64,000 bases of DNA from Bradyrhizobium ottawaense (GTDB taxonomy: Bacteria; Pseudomonadota; Alphaproteobacteria; Rhizobiales; Xanthobacteraceae): contig NZ_LT629693.1 of the NCBI RefSeq assembly GCF_900099825.1, positions 7,699,001-7,763,000 on the forward strand. The letters are read 5' to 3'. This document shows positions 35,511-43,999 of the stretch, in pieces (positions within the stretch are counted from its first letter, which is position 1; every line of letters starts with the position of its first letter). The notes under the pieces were generated by a model. The model saw only the letters and a list, made by a program, of their open reading frames with translations, had not been told where the DNA came from and did no database searches. A program made the position numbers and the translations under genes.

Positions 35511-37148
35511 TCAACTTGCCGCAGAACTCGCAGGAGCGACGCGCGGCAAAACCAAGTGAATTTTCGTTCCTTTGCCAGGTTCGCTTTCCAGCGTGAGCGT
35601 GCCGCCCAAGCAGTTCGTGACAATGGTATGAATGATATGCAGGCCAAGGCCGGTATTGCCTTGTTCGCGGCGCGTCGTGAAGAACGGATCGAAGGCTTTC
35701 CGCCTGACGTCGAGGCTCATTCCGCAACCATCGTCGGAAAAAAGGACATCAACATTGTCGTCACCAGCGGCCTGGACGACCTTGATGTCGATGGTTCCGT
35801 TCTTGCCGTTAGGAAACGCATGTGCGAGCGCATTGAGGAAAAGATTGGTCAGCACCTGGCCATACGGGCCCGGATAACTGTTCATGGCCAGGTCGGGTTG
35901 GCATTCAATGGTGAGTGCCAAATTTTGCTTTCCAAGACCCGGCCTCAAGCTCGTGACGATCTGTTCGGTCAACTCTCCAAGATCGAACACGCGCTGATTT
36001 GAATAGCTTTGGTCGGTGGCGACTTGTTTGAATGACTGGATCAGGTTCGCAGCGCGATTGAGGTTTGCGACCAATTGCGAAGATGCCTCGCGGCTGACCT
36101 CAAGGAAGTCGTTTAAGGTCGATCGCTTGAGGGTGCCGTTTGCCAGCTCCACAGCGACCATCGCTGTCTTGTGCTCTAGCGACGAGGCGACTGTCAGGCT
36201 TGTCCCGACGGGATTGTTTATCTCATGGGCCACTCCCGCCACCAGCCGCCCCAGCGCAGCGAGCTTTTCGGCTTCGATGAGGGAATTTTGGGTCTCTTTG
36301 AGATTGTGCAGGGCAGCTTCGGCCGCGTCCCTGGCGTTGCGTAGCTCCTGCTCGCCGCGCTTGCGCTCGCTGATATCGATGTGAGTGCCGATCCAGCGAT
36401 AGACGGCAGAAGCTGCATCTCGCAGGGGAACGGCGCGCGTCAAGAATGGGCGATACTGGCCGTCCGCTCCGCGCAAGGACACCTCGAGTTCGAAGGGTGT
36501 ACCGGTTTGCAGAGCCAGCGCCCAGCGCTCGCGTGCGCCATGGAAGGGGCCAGGTGCCAGGGCAGCCTGCCAGTCCTGAGAATCCGTGCCCGTATACTGG
36601 CGCCAATGATTGTTGAACCAGAAGATCTTGCCGCCAGCGTCGGCCATCCATACCAGCTGAGGAATTGAATCCGCCAGCGTATGGAATTGGCGTTCACTTG
36701 CTTTCAGCGCGGCTTCTGCGCGTTTGCGCTCGGTGATTTCTTCCGCCGCGACGTTCACGCCAACGATTTCGCCGACCGAATTGCGCAGGGGGTGCCAGTA
36801 GGTGACCCAAGAACGTTCGTCGGTCTGGTCGGCGCGCTGGCCCGCGACCTCGACGCCAATAACCGGGTCACCGGTATTCATGATCGAATCGACGATCCCC
36901 TGGACTGCGTCAGCCAAAGCGGGGACGCACTCCCGAACGGACCGACCAAGGTGATCTTCCACCGAGATGCCGCATATCTCCGTGAGGCGCTGGTTGATCT
37001 GCAGATAGCGGCAGTCGGGTGAAAGGAAGGCAAGGCCGATGGGCGCGGTGTCATAGATCAGTTGCAGGGCCGGTTGCTGAGGAAGCGGCACGCCAAAAAC
37101 CGGTGACATTTGCACCGTGGTAGCGTCGCGATTCAGACCGTTTGTCAA
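35511..37148 (-). CDS. PAS-PAS sensor histidine kinase
   Basis: The 545-residue cytoplasmic kinase has two PAS domains (about 25-145 and 150-270, each ending in an EERK-type helix such as EEITERKRAE and IDISERKRGE), a coiled linker, an HisKA-like region with phosphoacceptor His in GVAHEINNP, and an HATPase_c domain (NLFLNALAHAFPNG, DDGCGM, TGLGLHII). It begins with TTG at 37148; Met14 (37109) is an alternative start. No response regulator is adjacent and no membrane segment is seen. Confidence 0.9.
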   Translation of the reverse strand: MTNGLNRDATTVQMSPVFGVPLPQQPALQLIYDTAPIGLAFLSPDCRYLQINQRLTEICGISVEDHLGRSVRECVPALADAVQGIVDSIMNTGDPVIGVEVAGQRADQTDERSWVTYWHPLRNSVGEIVGVNVAAEEITERKRAEAALKASERQFHTLADSIPQLVWMADAGGKIFWFNNHWRQYTGTDSQDWQAALAPGPFHGARERWALALQTGTPFELEVSLRGADGQYRPFLTRAVPLRDAASAVYRWIGTHIDISERKRGEQELRNARDAAEAALHNLKETQNSLIEAEKLAALGRLVAGVAHEINNPVGTSLTVASSLEHKTAMVAVELANGTLKRSTLNDFLEVSREASSQLVANLNRAANLIQSFKQVATDQSYSNQRVFDLGELTEQIVTSLRPGLGKQNLALTIECQPDLAMNSYPGPYGQVLTNLFLNALAHAFPNGKNGTIDIKVVQAAGDDNVDVLFSDDGCGMSLDVRRKAFDPFFTTRREQGNTGLGLHIIHTIVTNCLGGTLTLESEPGKGTKIHLVLPRVAPASSAAS

Positions 37149-37319
37149 CGGGCGTCCCCTGCCTCTGCGCGCCGGCCGCCAAAATCTACCAAAAATAAGC
37201 GCTCGCGGCTATGCTAGAACGGTCCTCGCTGGGCCGAGAGCCCTTGCCACGCCGGACTGTGCGTAATTTGCGCTCCACGCGGAGCGCGCCATGGAACACG
37301 TGATTGGCGTCCTATTCGG

Positions 37320-38297
37320 TTATCTGGTGTTGTGCTTCGTCGATTTGGTGCCGATGGCGAGCGTCTCCGCTCCCCGGGTGCCGTGTTTTTTGAAATCGGC
37401 TAAAATTCCTTCGTCAGACAAATCGAGCTTTTTGGAATTCTTCCAATCACGGCGCGATGTCTTGACGAGCCGTTTCACCACATGCTTGGCGTCGGTCTCG
37501 ACAGCCAGTTCTCGTCTTGCATCGAAACTCCCCGGTGTGAGGTTGATCGATCCTACAATCGCGCGCCTCTCATCTGCGAGCAGCATCTTGCCGTGCAGCT
37601 TGAGATCCTTGAGTTTATGAACCTTCGCGCCTACGTCGTGCATGATACGAAGACCGCCGACCGCTTCAACCAGTTTGTTCTTCTTCAGCTTGTGCGCGGG
37701 GCGCGCCATGATTCGGACGCGAACGCCACGATTCAGGGCTTGAACCAGCCGCTCGACAATTACCGTGTCCTGATAGCGTTCGTTCTGAATCCAGAGGCTT
37801 TTCTTGGCCCCATCGATAAAAGCCGCAATACGCTCGCGGCCGTCGTTAGGACACCAGATGAGGCGTGATTTGGGATCGGGTTTGAACGGCTTTCGCGACC
37901 AGTCAGCGTTGAAGCACGCTATCATCTCGGCAACTTCGCGCTTGCTCGTCGTTACGACGGCATAATCACGGGTTTCCGTGAGGTCTCGCGTCTCCCAATT
38001 GAGGGATTCTACAAAGCCCAATGTATCGTCGATCACCATCGACTTCTGATGCGTCAGCGCAAAAGCTTCGCTGCTGTTCCGGACTTTGACGCCAGCCTTG
38101 AGCAGCAGTCTGCGAGACTTTTCGTTTTCGCTTTTCCCGTCGCGTCGAGCTGGGTTCAGCATGACACGGACGTTGACGCCGCGGCGTTTCGCAGCGATCA
38201 CGGCGCTCAGCAGGGTCGGATCGGTGAACAGAAACATTCGAATGTTGAGTGAATGCAGAGCCGCATCGATAACCAAGTATTGATTTGGCGGTGTCAT
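37320..38297 (-). CDS. Phospholipase D-like domain protein
   Basis: The 325-residue protein carries two HKD motifs, HQKSMVID (about residue 83) and HGKMLLAD (about residue 239), the latter followed by GSINLTPGSF. Together these form one active site of the PLD superfamily. It is shorter than cardiolipin synthase and lacks the N-terminal membrane helices, so it may be a soluble phosphodiesterase or nuclease-like member. It lies 74 nt after the ABC exporter gene on the same strand, probably in its operon. Confidence 0.85.
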   Translation of the reverse strand: MTPPNQYLVIDAALHSLNIRMFLFTDPTLLSAVIAAKRRGVNVRVMLNPARRDGKSENEKSRRLLLKAGVKVRNSSEAFALTHQKSMVIDDTLGFVESLNWETRDLTETRDYAVVTTSKREVAEMIACFNADWSRKPFKPDPKSRLIWCPNDGRERIAAFIDGAKKSLWIQNERYQDTVIVERLVQALNRGVRVRIMARPAHKLKKNKLVEAVGGLRIMHDVGAKVHKLKDLKLHGKMLLADERRAIVGSINLTPGSFDARRELAVETDAKHVVKRLVKTSRRDWKNSKKLDLSDEGILADFKKHGTRGAETLAIGTKSTKHNTR

Positions 38298-38371
38298 CCG
38301 GGAGGACGATTAACCTATGCGCCATGGCTTGAAGCTCCTCAAATGATGTAATGCGGCTGGCCGATCCGTGC

Positions 38372-40246
38372 CTATGCTGCGCTGGTCAGTCTTGCGACGG
38401 CTGGTTCATACTGGACACGGTGCAACTCGGCGTAGACGCCCCCGCGTGCAATTAGTTCGTCATTTGAGCCCTCTTCTGCCACGACGCCGTCCTTCAGGAC
38501 GATGATCTTGTCGGCGTCGACGATGGTGCTGAGGCGATGCGCAATCATGATGACCGTACGGCCCTCCATCAGACGTTCCAAACCCTCAATGACCAGACGC
38601 TCGGATTCTGTATCGAGCGCTGCCGTGGGCTCGTCGAGGATCATGATTGGACTGTTCCGAATGACTGCACGCGCTATGCCGATGCGCTGTCGCTGGCCGC
38701 CCGAAAGGGTGTCGCCGCGCTCGCCGACAGCGGAGTCGTAGCCGTGCGGCATGCGACTGATGAACTCGTCCGCGTTGGCAATTTTCGCGGCAGCGATGAC
38801 CTCCTCGTCCGTAGCTCCGGGGCGTCCATAAGCAATGTTTTCGCGAATGGTTCCGCGAAATAGCACCGTTTCCTGCAGCACGAAACCGACCTGGGAACGC
38901 AGCGACGCGAGCTTGTAGGTGGATATGTCTTTACCGTCGATCAGCACTCGTCCGCTGGTGGGATTGTAAAATCGGGGAACGAGGCTCAACACCGTCGACT
39001 TGCCGGAACCCGTTGGGCCGACAATGCCCACGACTTGGCCGGGCTCGATACTGAACGAAACGTTGCGCAATACCGGGATATCGTCACCGTAGCCGAAGGC
39101 GACATGGTCGAAGGTGATGGCGCCCTTGAGGCGGCCGGGGTCTGTGGCATCGGCGCGCTCCTGGATGATGTCATCGGCGGACAAGATGGTTTGGATACGT
39201 TCCAGGGCCACCGTCGTCTGTGCGATTGCGCTCGTCATGCTTGCAAGGTCTTTGACCGGTTTGAAAAACTTCGACAAGTACGCCAGATACACAGTCAGCG
39301 CTCCGGCTGTCATCGTTCCCGCAACGATCAGGGAAGTGCCCTTCCAGAGCACAATCCCTGTACAGATCGCCACCACAATATTGACCATCGGTGACAGCAG
39401 CGATTTCACCTGTCGCGCCTTGAGTACGGCTTCAACGGTCGCATGGCTCGCGGCCTCCAAATGGGCGACTTCGAGATCCTGCCTTCCAAATGCCTTGACT
39501 GCCCGAACAGAACCGAGTCCCTCCTGGACAACCGCGACGATGTCACTCTGTCGCGCACGGACGGTCCGCGTGACTTCCTTCACCGCTTTCTTGAAATGAA
39601 AAAGAAACACCACCAGGAAGGGGGTGAAACCGACGGCGATCAGGGTGAAATCCCAATCGAGCCAGAACATCAGCCCGACCATGAAGACGATGGTGATCAG
39701 GTCAACGACGATGTCGAGTGTAGATGACGACGCAAAGCTTTGAATCGTAGCAACGTCGCTGGTGATAGTGGACATCAGCGCGCCCGTCTTGACGTTGTCG
39801 TAGTAGCGCAGCGAAAGGCGGTGCAAGTGCTCGTAAATGCGAATACGCAAGTCGTTTGCTACCCATTGCCCGACGCTGGTGGTGTAGTAATTGTCGATAT
39901 AGGTGGCGATCGCTCCGAAGACGGCAATAAACAGGGTCGCGACTCCTGCGAACAGGGCAACACCGAGTGTATGACGTCCAAAACCGTAGTCGTGCGCCCA
40001 CGCGAGCCAGTCCGGAAGCTTGTGGTGTCCGAGGGCGTCGTCGAGCACAAGCTTGAGTGGCCACGGTGCCGCGAGGCTCATGGCGATCTCGACCAGCATT
40101 GCGATGAAAACAATGATAAGCCAGCCACGGTATGGCCGGAGGAGGTCAAGAACCAGGCGGCTCAACCGCCCGCTCTTCGCCGGCTGAGCGTGGGCTGCCT
40201 CGGCCACCGAAACGGCGGTCCCGGCGATGGATTTCGGAGGCGGCAT
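38372..40246 (-). CDS. ABC exporter, fused permease and ATPase
   Basis: The 624-residue half-transporter has six membrane helices (about 35-330) and a nucleotide-binding domain with Walker A GPTGSGKST, signature LSGGQRQRIGIARA, Walker B IMILDEPTAAL and H-loop AHRLSTI. It should dimerise and export a lipid, peptide or drug (MsbA/LmrA-type layout). The start ATG 40246 lies 64 nt downstream of a TTTTGCATAG element. Confidence 0.92.
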   Translation of the reverse strand: MPPPKSIAGTAVSVAEAAHAQPAKSGRLSRLVLDLLRPYRGWLIIVFIAMLVEIAMSLAAPWPLKLVLDDALGHHKLPDWLAWAHDYGFGRHTLGVALFAGVATLFIAVFGAIATYIDNYYTTSVGQWVANDLRIRIYEHLHRLSLRYYDNVKTGALMSTITSDVATIQSFASSSTLDIVVDLITIVFMVGLMFWLDWDFTLIAVGFTPFLVVFLFHFKKAVKEVTRTVRARQSDIVAVVQEGLGSVRAVKAFGRQDLEVAHLEAASHATVEAVLKARQVKSLLSPMVNIVVAICTGIVLWKGTSLIVAGTMTAGALTVYLAYLSKFFKPVKDLASMTSAIAQTTVALERIQTILSADDIIQERADATDPGRLKGAITFDHVAFGYGDDIPVLRNVSFSIEPGQVVGIVGPTGSGKSTVLSLVPRFYNPTSGRVLIDGKDISTYKLASLRSQVGFVLQETVLFRGTIRENIAYGRPGATDEEVIAAAKIANADEFISRMPHGYDSAVGERGDTLSGGQRQRIGIARAVIRNSPIMILDEPTAALDTESERLVIEGLERLMEGRTVIMIAHRLSTIVDADKIIVLKDGVVAEEGSNDELIARGGVYAELHRVQYEPAVARLTSAA

Positions 40247-40310
40247 TGCTGATCACCTGGTTATGGCGGCCTTCTGGTTCAGCCAAAATTCCATGGTGTT
40301 ACGTCGCCCG

Positions 40311-40324
40311 CTATGCAAAATCGG
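40311..40324 (-). promoter_or_regulatory. TTTTGCATAG element 1
   Basis: Reverse strand reads CCGATTTTGCATAG, 64 nt before the ABC exporter start. One of five identical copies in the window; forms a divergent pair with the element at 40427. Confidence 0.75.
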
Positions 40325-40426
40325 CCGGTCGCGGAGGCCAAATTATTCGAATGAGCGAAATCAAATTCCGATCTGATGGGACTCCGAGCCTCCATTTCGA
40401 TATCGTGGGTGTCGTCGTCCTGTGGT

Positions 40427-40440
40427 CGGATTTTGCATAG
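40427..40440 (+). promoter_or_regulatory. TTTTGCATAG element 2
   Basis: CGGATTTTGCATAG, 69 nt before the ATG at 40510. Points away from element 1. Confidence 0.75.
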
Positions 40441-40509
40441 ACGACGCCATGCCTCGATAGACATGATTGGCGAAACCGGTCTCGTCGTGGCCGTTGAGCC
40501 AAAACACGA

Positions 40510-40833
40510 ATGAGGATCCAGGAGATGCCCATCTCGATTTCAATGATTGTTCTGAGCTCGCAACTGGTTATGCCGGTCGCCGACGGTGTGCCGAAGTTCG
40601 ATATCGCGCGGAGCTGCAAGCTGGACATGGCTGCCACCGCCGGCCTCGCTGTCGATCAGTCCGGGGAGACCTGCATCAGAGACGAACGGAAAGCAAAGCA
40701 ACAGCTCTCGGGTCAATGGTCGAAATTCCCGGCAGCAAGCCGGGCAAGCTGTACCTCGCAAGAGAGTATCGGCGGCACGCCGAGCTACGTCAGTCTGCAG
40801 ACCTGCCTCCAAATGGGGCAGTGGGCTCGGTAG
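40510..40833 (+). CDS. Secreted small protein with paired cysteines
   Basis: The 107-residue protein has a short hydrophobic N-terminus (ISISMIVLSSQLVMPVADG) and four conserved-looking cysteines (SCKLD, TCIRDE, SCTSQE, TCLQMG). The phrase QSGETCIRDERKAKQQLSGQ and the ending PSYVSLQTCLQMGQ match a small exported family I have seen in Bradyrhizobium without a known function. ATG 40525 directly after CCAGGAG is an alternative start. Confidence 0.7.
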   Translation: MRIQEMPISISMIVLSSQLVMPVADGVPKFDIARSCKLDMAATAGLAVDQSGETCIRDERKAKQQLSGQWSKFPAASRASCTSQESIGGTPSYVSLQTCLQMGQWAR

Positions 40834-40914
40834 CTGCTCCGGTCCGGATTTTTCACTCAGGCGATCGGGGCTGGCTGCCTCCAGGTAATGCGCTTTACGA
40901 AGAACGTCACTGCG

Positions 40915-41357
40915 TCAGGCGTAATGATCGAACTCGCTCAGTGCGATTCGCACCTCTCGGGCAAAATCAACAAGCGATACTGTGAAGGCGCCGAGGGCAA
41001 CCATGAATAGGATGGCCACCCCGCGCTCATGTTGAATCTGGAGCAGCGCGCTTGCGAATGCGATGACGACAAGTAGGGTCCCCGAAATACTGCCGATCAC
41101 GGCCCAGAAGATTGCACGGTTCAGCATCTCTGCGCGCCGCATCAAACGTGGGAGATCGGCCTTTAGCCGGCTTCTAACGGTGTCGTCGTCGGGGATCCCG
41201 TTGAGGACAATCGTCCTGTCAACGATGCGATTCAGACGGGAAATCAGGACTGCAATGAAGGCCGCCAGTGCGCCGAGAAGGAACGCGGGCGCAGCCGCCT
41301 GCGAAATGACATGCGATAGCTGACTGACTGACTGACTGACGGCGTATCGGGAAACAT
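40915..41357 (-). pseudogene. DUF2721 membrane protein, out of frame at a (TGAC)5 repeat
   Basis: The reverse strand encodes LSHVISQAAAPAFLLGALAA followed by FIAVLISRLNRIVDRTIVLN and, from residue MRRAEM onward, two more helices: a DUF2721 protein. The natural start ATG at 41357 (MFPDTPSVSQ...) is in another frame, because a tetranucleotide tract, five copies of TGAC at 41321-41340, lies between. Six or three copies would restore the frame. No in-frame ATG, GTG or TTG precedes the first helix. As it stands, only a 76-residue tail from ATG 41145 could be made. Confidence 0.7.
41321..41340. repeat. Tetranucleotide microsatellite (TGAC)5
   Basis: Five perfect tandem copies of TGAC (TCAG on the coding strand) lie within the N-terminal coding region of the DUF2721 gene and determine its reading frame. 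Confidence 0.95.
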
Positions 41358-41367
41358 TGGGTCCAGC

Positions 41368-41511
41368 CTAGGTCACCCGCTGCAGCGGCGGCTGCTTCCA
41401 CTTGCCATCCGTTGCGGCTTCTTTCGACCAGTAGAGGCGCATGATCATGGAGAATGGTCCCTTTGCGGCCGGTATGGGGGCGCCAAATTTGGTCCATTGG
41501 ACGCCGATGGC
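41368..41511 (-). pseudogene. DUF1214 C-terminal remnant
   Basis: The reverse strand encodes TKFGAPIPAAKGPFSMIMRL then YWSKEAATDGKWKQPPLQRV and a stop, the C-terminal tail of a DUF1254/DUF1214 protein (compare MRLYWPRPEAPSVLPAGQG in the intact gene at 56155). Upstream of this tail the homology ends and element 3 follows within 26 nt, so the body of the gene has been deleted. Confidence 0.7.
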
Positions 41512-41536
41512 ATTTTCTCGGAATTGCAGCGGGCGA

Positions 41537-41550
41537 CTATGCAAAAACCA
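41537..41550 (-). promoter_or_regulatory. TTTTGCATAG element 3
   Basis: Reverse strand reads TGGTTTTTGCATAG. It points into the DUF1214 remnant and, beyond it, the DUF2721 gene. Confidence 0.7.
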
Positions 41551-41677
41551 ACCATTTTGCAGATTCGGACCCGATTTCGCTGTAACGGCAGCCCAAAACA
41601 ACCAGTATCGGCGGCTCTGATTTTCCGTAAAATGCCTTGCTACCATCGATTGAATTGCACAAAGCAGGACAGGGGTA

Positions 41678-43258
41678 TTGCCCGAGCCGTCCCACGAAGA
41701 TCAATTGCTTCTCGCCACCTTGCCGCCGTCAAAGGGGCAGATTCGGTTGGCGCTCGGGGTCGTCGCGGTCCTTCTGCTCGCACTCGTTCTGACGATACCG
41801 TTTACGAACGTTCAGCTGGCACGTGCGGACGCTTTCATTCCAGCCTTACAGACAGGAATTGTATTCACCGACCTCGTTACCTCAGCGCTGCTATTTTCTC
41901 AATTTTCCATCACGCGCTCGCGGGCCATTTTGGTACTCGCGAATGGATTTCTCTTCACCGCCCTAGTTGTCATTTCACACGTGCTTACCTTTCCGGGCGC
42001 CTTCGCGCCAACCGGACTTCTGGGCGCTGGATTGCAAACCGCCGCATGGCTCTATGTTTTTTGGCATGCTGGACCACCATTGGTCGTGATCAGTTACGTT
42101 TTGCTCAAGGATACGGAGAAAAGCACAGCCAAGTCCGAAAGCTCTCCGGCTGCTTCGATCGGCTGGAGCGTGGGGCTGGTGATCTCGGTCGCGTGGGCAC
42201 TGACCTGGGTTGCCATCGAGGCGGACAGGTTCTTGCCACCAATGATGCTCAACAACATTGAGACGAACCGAATTGTCACTTTAACCACTGGCGGATCGGT
42301 TGCTTTGTTGAACGCCACCGCACTTGCGCTGCTGTGGTTCCGGCGACGCTCCGTGCTTGATCTGTGGCTCTTGGTTATGTGTTGCGCGTGGCTGGCCGAA
42401 ACGGTGGTAACCGCCAACGTCGCAGGCCGCTTCACTTTCGGATTTTATGCCAGCCGGCTTTATGCTTTCGTCGCCGTGTTTTCGGTTCTGCTCGTGCTGC
42501 TGTCCGAAACGATGACGCTCTATTCGAACCTCGTCTATTCGGCGTTGAAGCGGCGCAGTAACAGCGAGGGACGACAGATCGCCATGGACGCGATGGCGGC
42601 CTCCATCGCTCACGAGGTCAGTCAGCCAATTGGTGCGATGAGCTTTAACGGCGAAGCAGCGTTGATGCTTCTCGCGCAAACGCCGCCAAATCTTGAAGAA
42701 GCGCGCGCTGCCCTTGAAGCCATTGTCAGTGATGGAATCCGCGCGGCCACGGTGATTGCAAGTCTTCGGGCGATGTTCAAGAGAAACACCCCACAAAGGG
42801 TTAGTTTCGATGTCAACGATCTTCTTCAGGAGGTACTTAAGCTGGTCGATTCCGACCTTTGGTCTCACAAAGTCACAGTCTCGCTCGAACTGCGCGGGCC
42901 TCTGCCACAACTGCGGGCCGATCGAGTTCAGTTGCAGCAAGTTCTTCTGAATTTGTTTACGAACGCGATCGAGGCAATGCAACCCGTTACCGATCGGGCC
43001 CGACTGCTACGGATCAAGTCCGATTTCATTCAAGACCATTCTGGAGTGTTGATTACCATTGAAGATACCGGCACTGGAATAGATTTTAAAGACAAAGATC
43101 GGATCTTCGAACCGTTCGTTTCGACGAAGCTAAGGGGCACGGGAATTGGGTTAGCGATCTGCAAATCGATCGTAGAAGCCCATGGCGGGCATCTTCGCGC
43201 ATCAGCCAACCATCCCCACGGCGCGGTCTTTCACGTCGCATTGCCGGAAAGTGAGTAG
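41678..43258 (+). CDS. MASE4-type membrane sensor histidine kinase
   Basis: The 526-residue kinase has a MASE4-like N-terminal membrane domain (about eight helices to residue 285): ADAFIPALQTGIVFTDLVTS, then FSITRSRAILVLANGFLFTA, then SHVLTFPGAFAPTGLLGAGL. HisKA has IAHEVSQPIGAMSFNGEAAL with the phosphoacceptor His. HATPase_c motifs are NLFTNAIEAM, EDTGTGI, GTGIGLAIC. Start is TTG 41678 after AGGGG. No response regulator is adjacent; the nearest is the FixJ-like gene at 52663. There is no TTTTGCATAG element upstream. Confidence 0.88.
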   Translation: MPEPSHEDQLLLATLPPSKGQIRLALGVVAVLLLALVLTIPFTNVQLARADAFIPALQTGIVFTDLVTSALLFSQFSITRSRAILVLANGFLFTALVVISHVLTFPGAFAPTGLLGAGLQTAAWLYVFWHAGPPLVVISYVLLKDTEKSTAKSESSPAASIGWSVGLVISVAWALTWVAIEADRFLPPMMLNNIETNRIVTLTTGGSVALLNATALALLWFRRRSVLDLWLLVMCCAWLAETVVTANVAGRFTFGFYASRLYAFVAVFSVLLVLLSETMTLYSNLVYSALKRRSNSEGRQIAMDAMAASIAHEVSQPIGAMSFNGEAALMLLAQTPPNLEEARAALEAIVSDGIRAATVIASLRAMFKRNTPQRVSFDVNDLLQEVLKLVDSDLWSHKVTVSLELRGPLPQLRADRVQLQQVLLNLFTNAIEAMQPVTDRARLLRIKSDFIQDHSGVLITIEDTGTGIDFKDKDRIFEPFVSTKLRGTGIGLAICKSIVEAHGGHLRASANHPHGAVFHVALPESE

Positions 43259-43502
43259 TGGGGTAGCGAAGTCACGCATGCCGTGTGAAGGCGACTTGAA
43301 AAACCAGATCATTCAAGGCGGACTTACCCAAGCGGGCTGCCTCAGATCGAATTCTTCGCTGCCAGGGGATCAATACGCGAAGAAGGTGAATTATCTCGCG
43401 GATCGGTGTCCGATTTTGCATAGGCAAACAGTCGCGCCGGTTCGTATAGCTACTCCCGCGCGTCCGCCAGAGTTGTGCGAGGCTCGCAGGGAGCGATCGA
43501 TC
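43259..43502. promoter_or_regulatory. Upstream region of the DUF992 operon with element 4
   Basis: The gap after the kinase gene carries CCGATTTTGCATAG at 43410-43423 on the forward strand, 79 nt before ATG 43503. The rest shows nothing recognisable. Confidence 0.65.
43410..43423 (+). promoter_or_regulatory. TTTTGCATAG element 4
   Basis: CCGATTTTGCATAG, exact consensus copy, 79 nt before the DUF992 start. Confidence 0.75.
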
Positions 43503-43994
43503 ATGCGCAGCTACCGATTTATCAGGGTTGTAAGCCTTGCCGCGCTGATACTTCTGGGCCCGGCGTTTGCCTCGGCTCAGCAGCCCCCTCCGGGGGTCCA
43601 GGCCGGCATGCTGACCTGCAACCTCGCGCCGAGCATCGGCCTGATTGTCGCCGAGAGCCAGCGGATGAGTTGTCGGTATGCACCCAACGGGCCTTATCCG
43701 CCCGAGAACTATAATGGTGTGCTGAACACGGTCGGGCTCGAACTCGGCATCACCGCAGGTGGAGCTATGGCGTGGGGCGTGTTTGCTCCAACTCAGGGGA
43801 CGCCGATCGGAGCGTTGACCGGCGAGTACGTGGGCGCCAGCGGCGACATCGCAGTCGGGGTCGGAGTCGGCGCCAACGTCCTGTTCGGCGGCTCAAACCG
43901 AACGATTGCGCTGCAACCCTTGTCGGTCGAGGGGCAGGCGGGCTTGAACGTGTCCCTGGGAGTGTCGGGTCTGACACTAGCTTTCGCGCCCTGA
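43503..43994 (+). CDS. DUF992 secreted protein
   Basis: The 163-residue protein has a signal peptide (MRSYRFIRVVSLAALILLGP, cut after ASAQ). The mature part has the DUF992 blocks AGMLTCNLAPSIGLIVAESQ, MSCRYAPNGPYPPENYNGVL, GAMAWGVFAPTQGTPIGALT and GANVLFGGSNRTIALQPLSV. Two cysteines probably pair. It is periplasmic or envelope associated; function unknown. A paralogue is at 61001. The TAXI protein gene starts 5 nt after its stop. Confidence 0.88.
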   Translation: MRSYRFIRVVSLAALILLGPAFASAQQPPPGVQAGMLTCNLAPSIGLIVAESQRMSCRYAPNGPYPPENYNGVLNTVGLELGITAGGAMAWGVFAPTQGTPIGALTGEYVGASGDIAVGVGVGANVLFGGSNRTIALQPLSVEGQAGLNVSLGVSGLTLAFAP

Positions 43995-43999
43995 CGCCG

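Noticed and set aside
41321..41340. CRISPR-like or mobile repeat
   Set aside because: It is a simple 4-nt tandem tract with no spacers. No CRISPR array was seen anywhere in the window.
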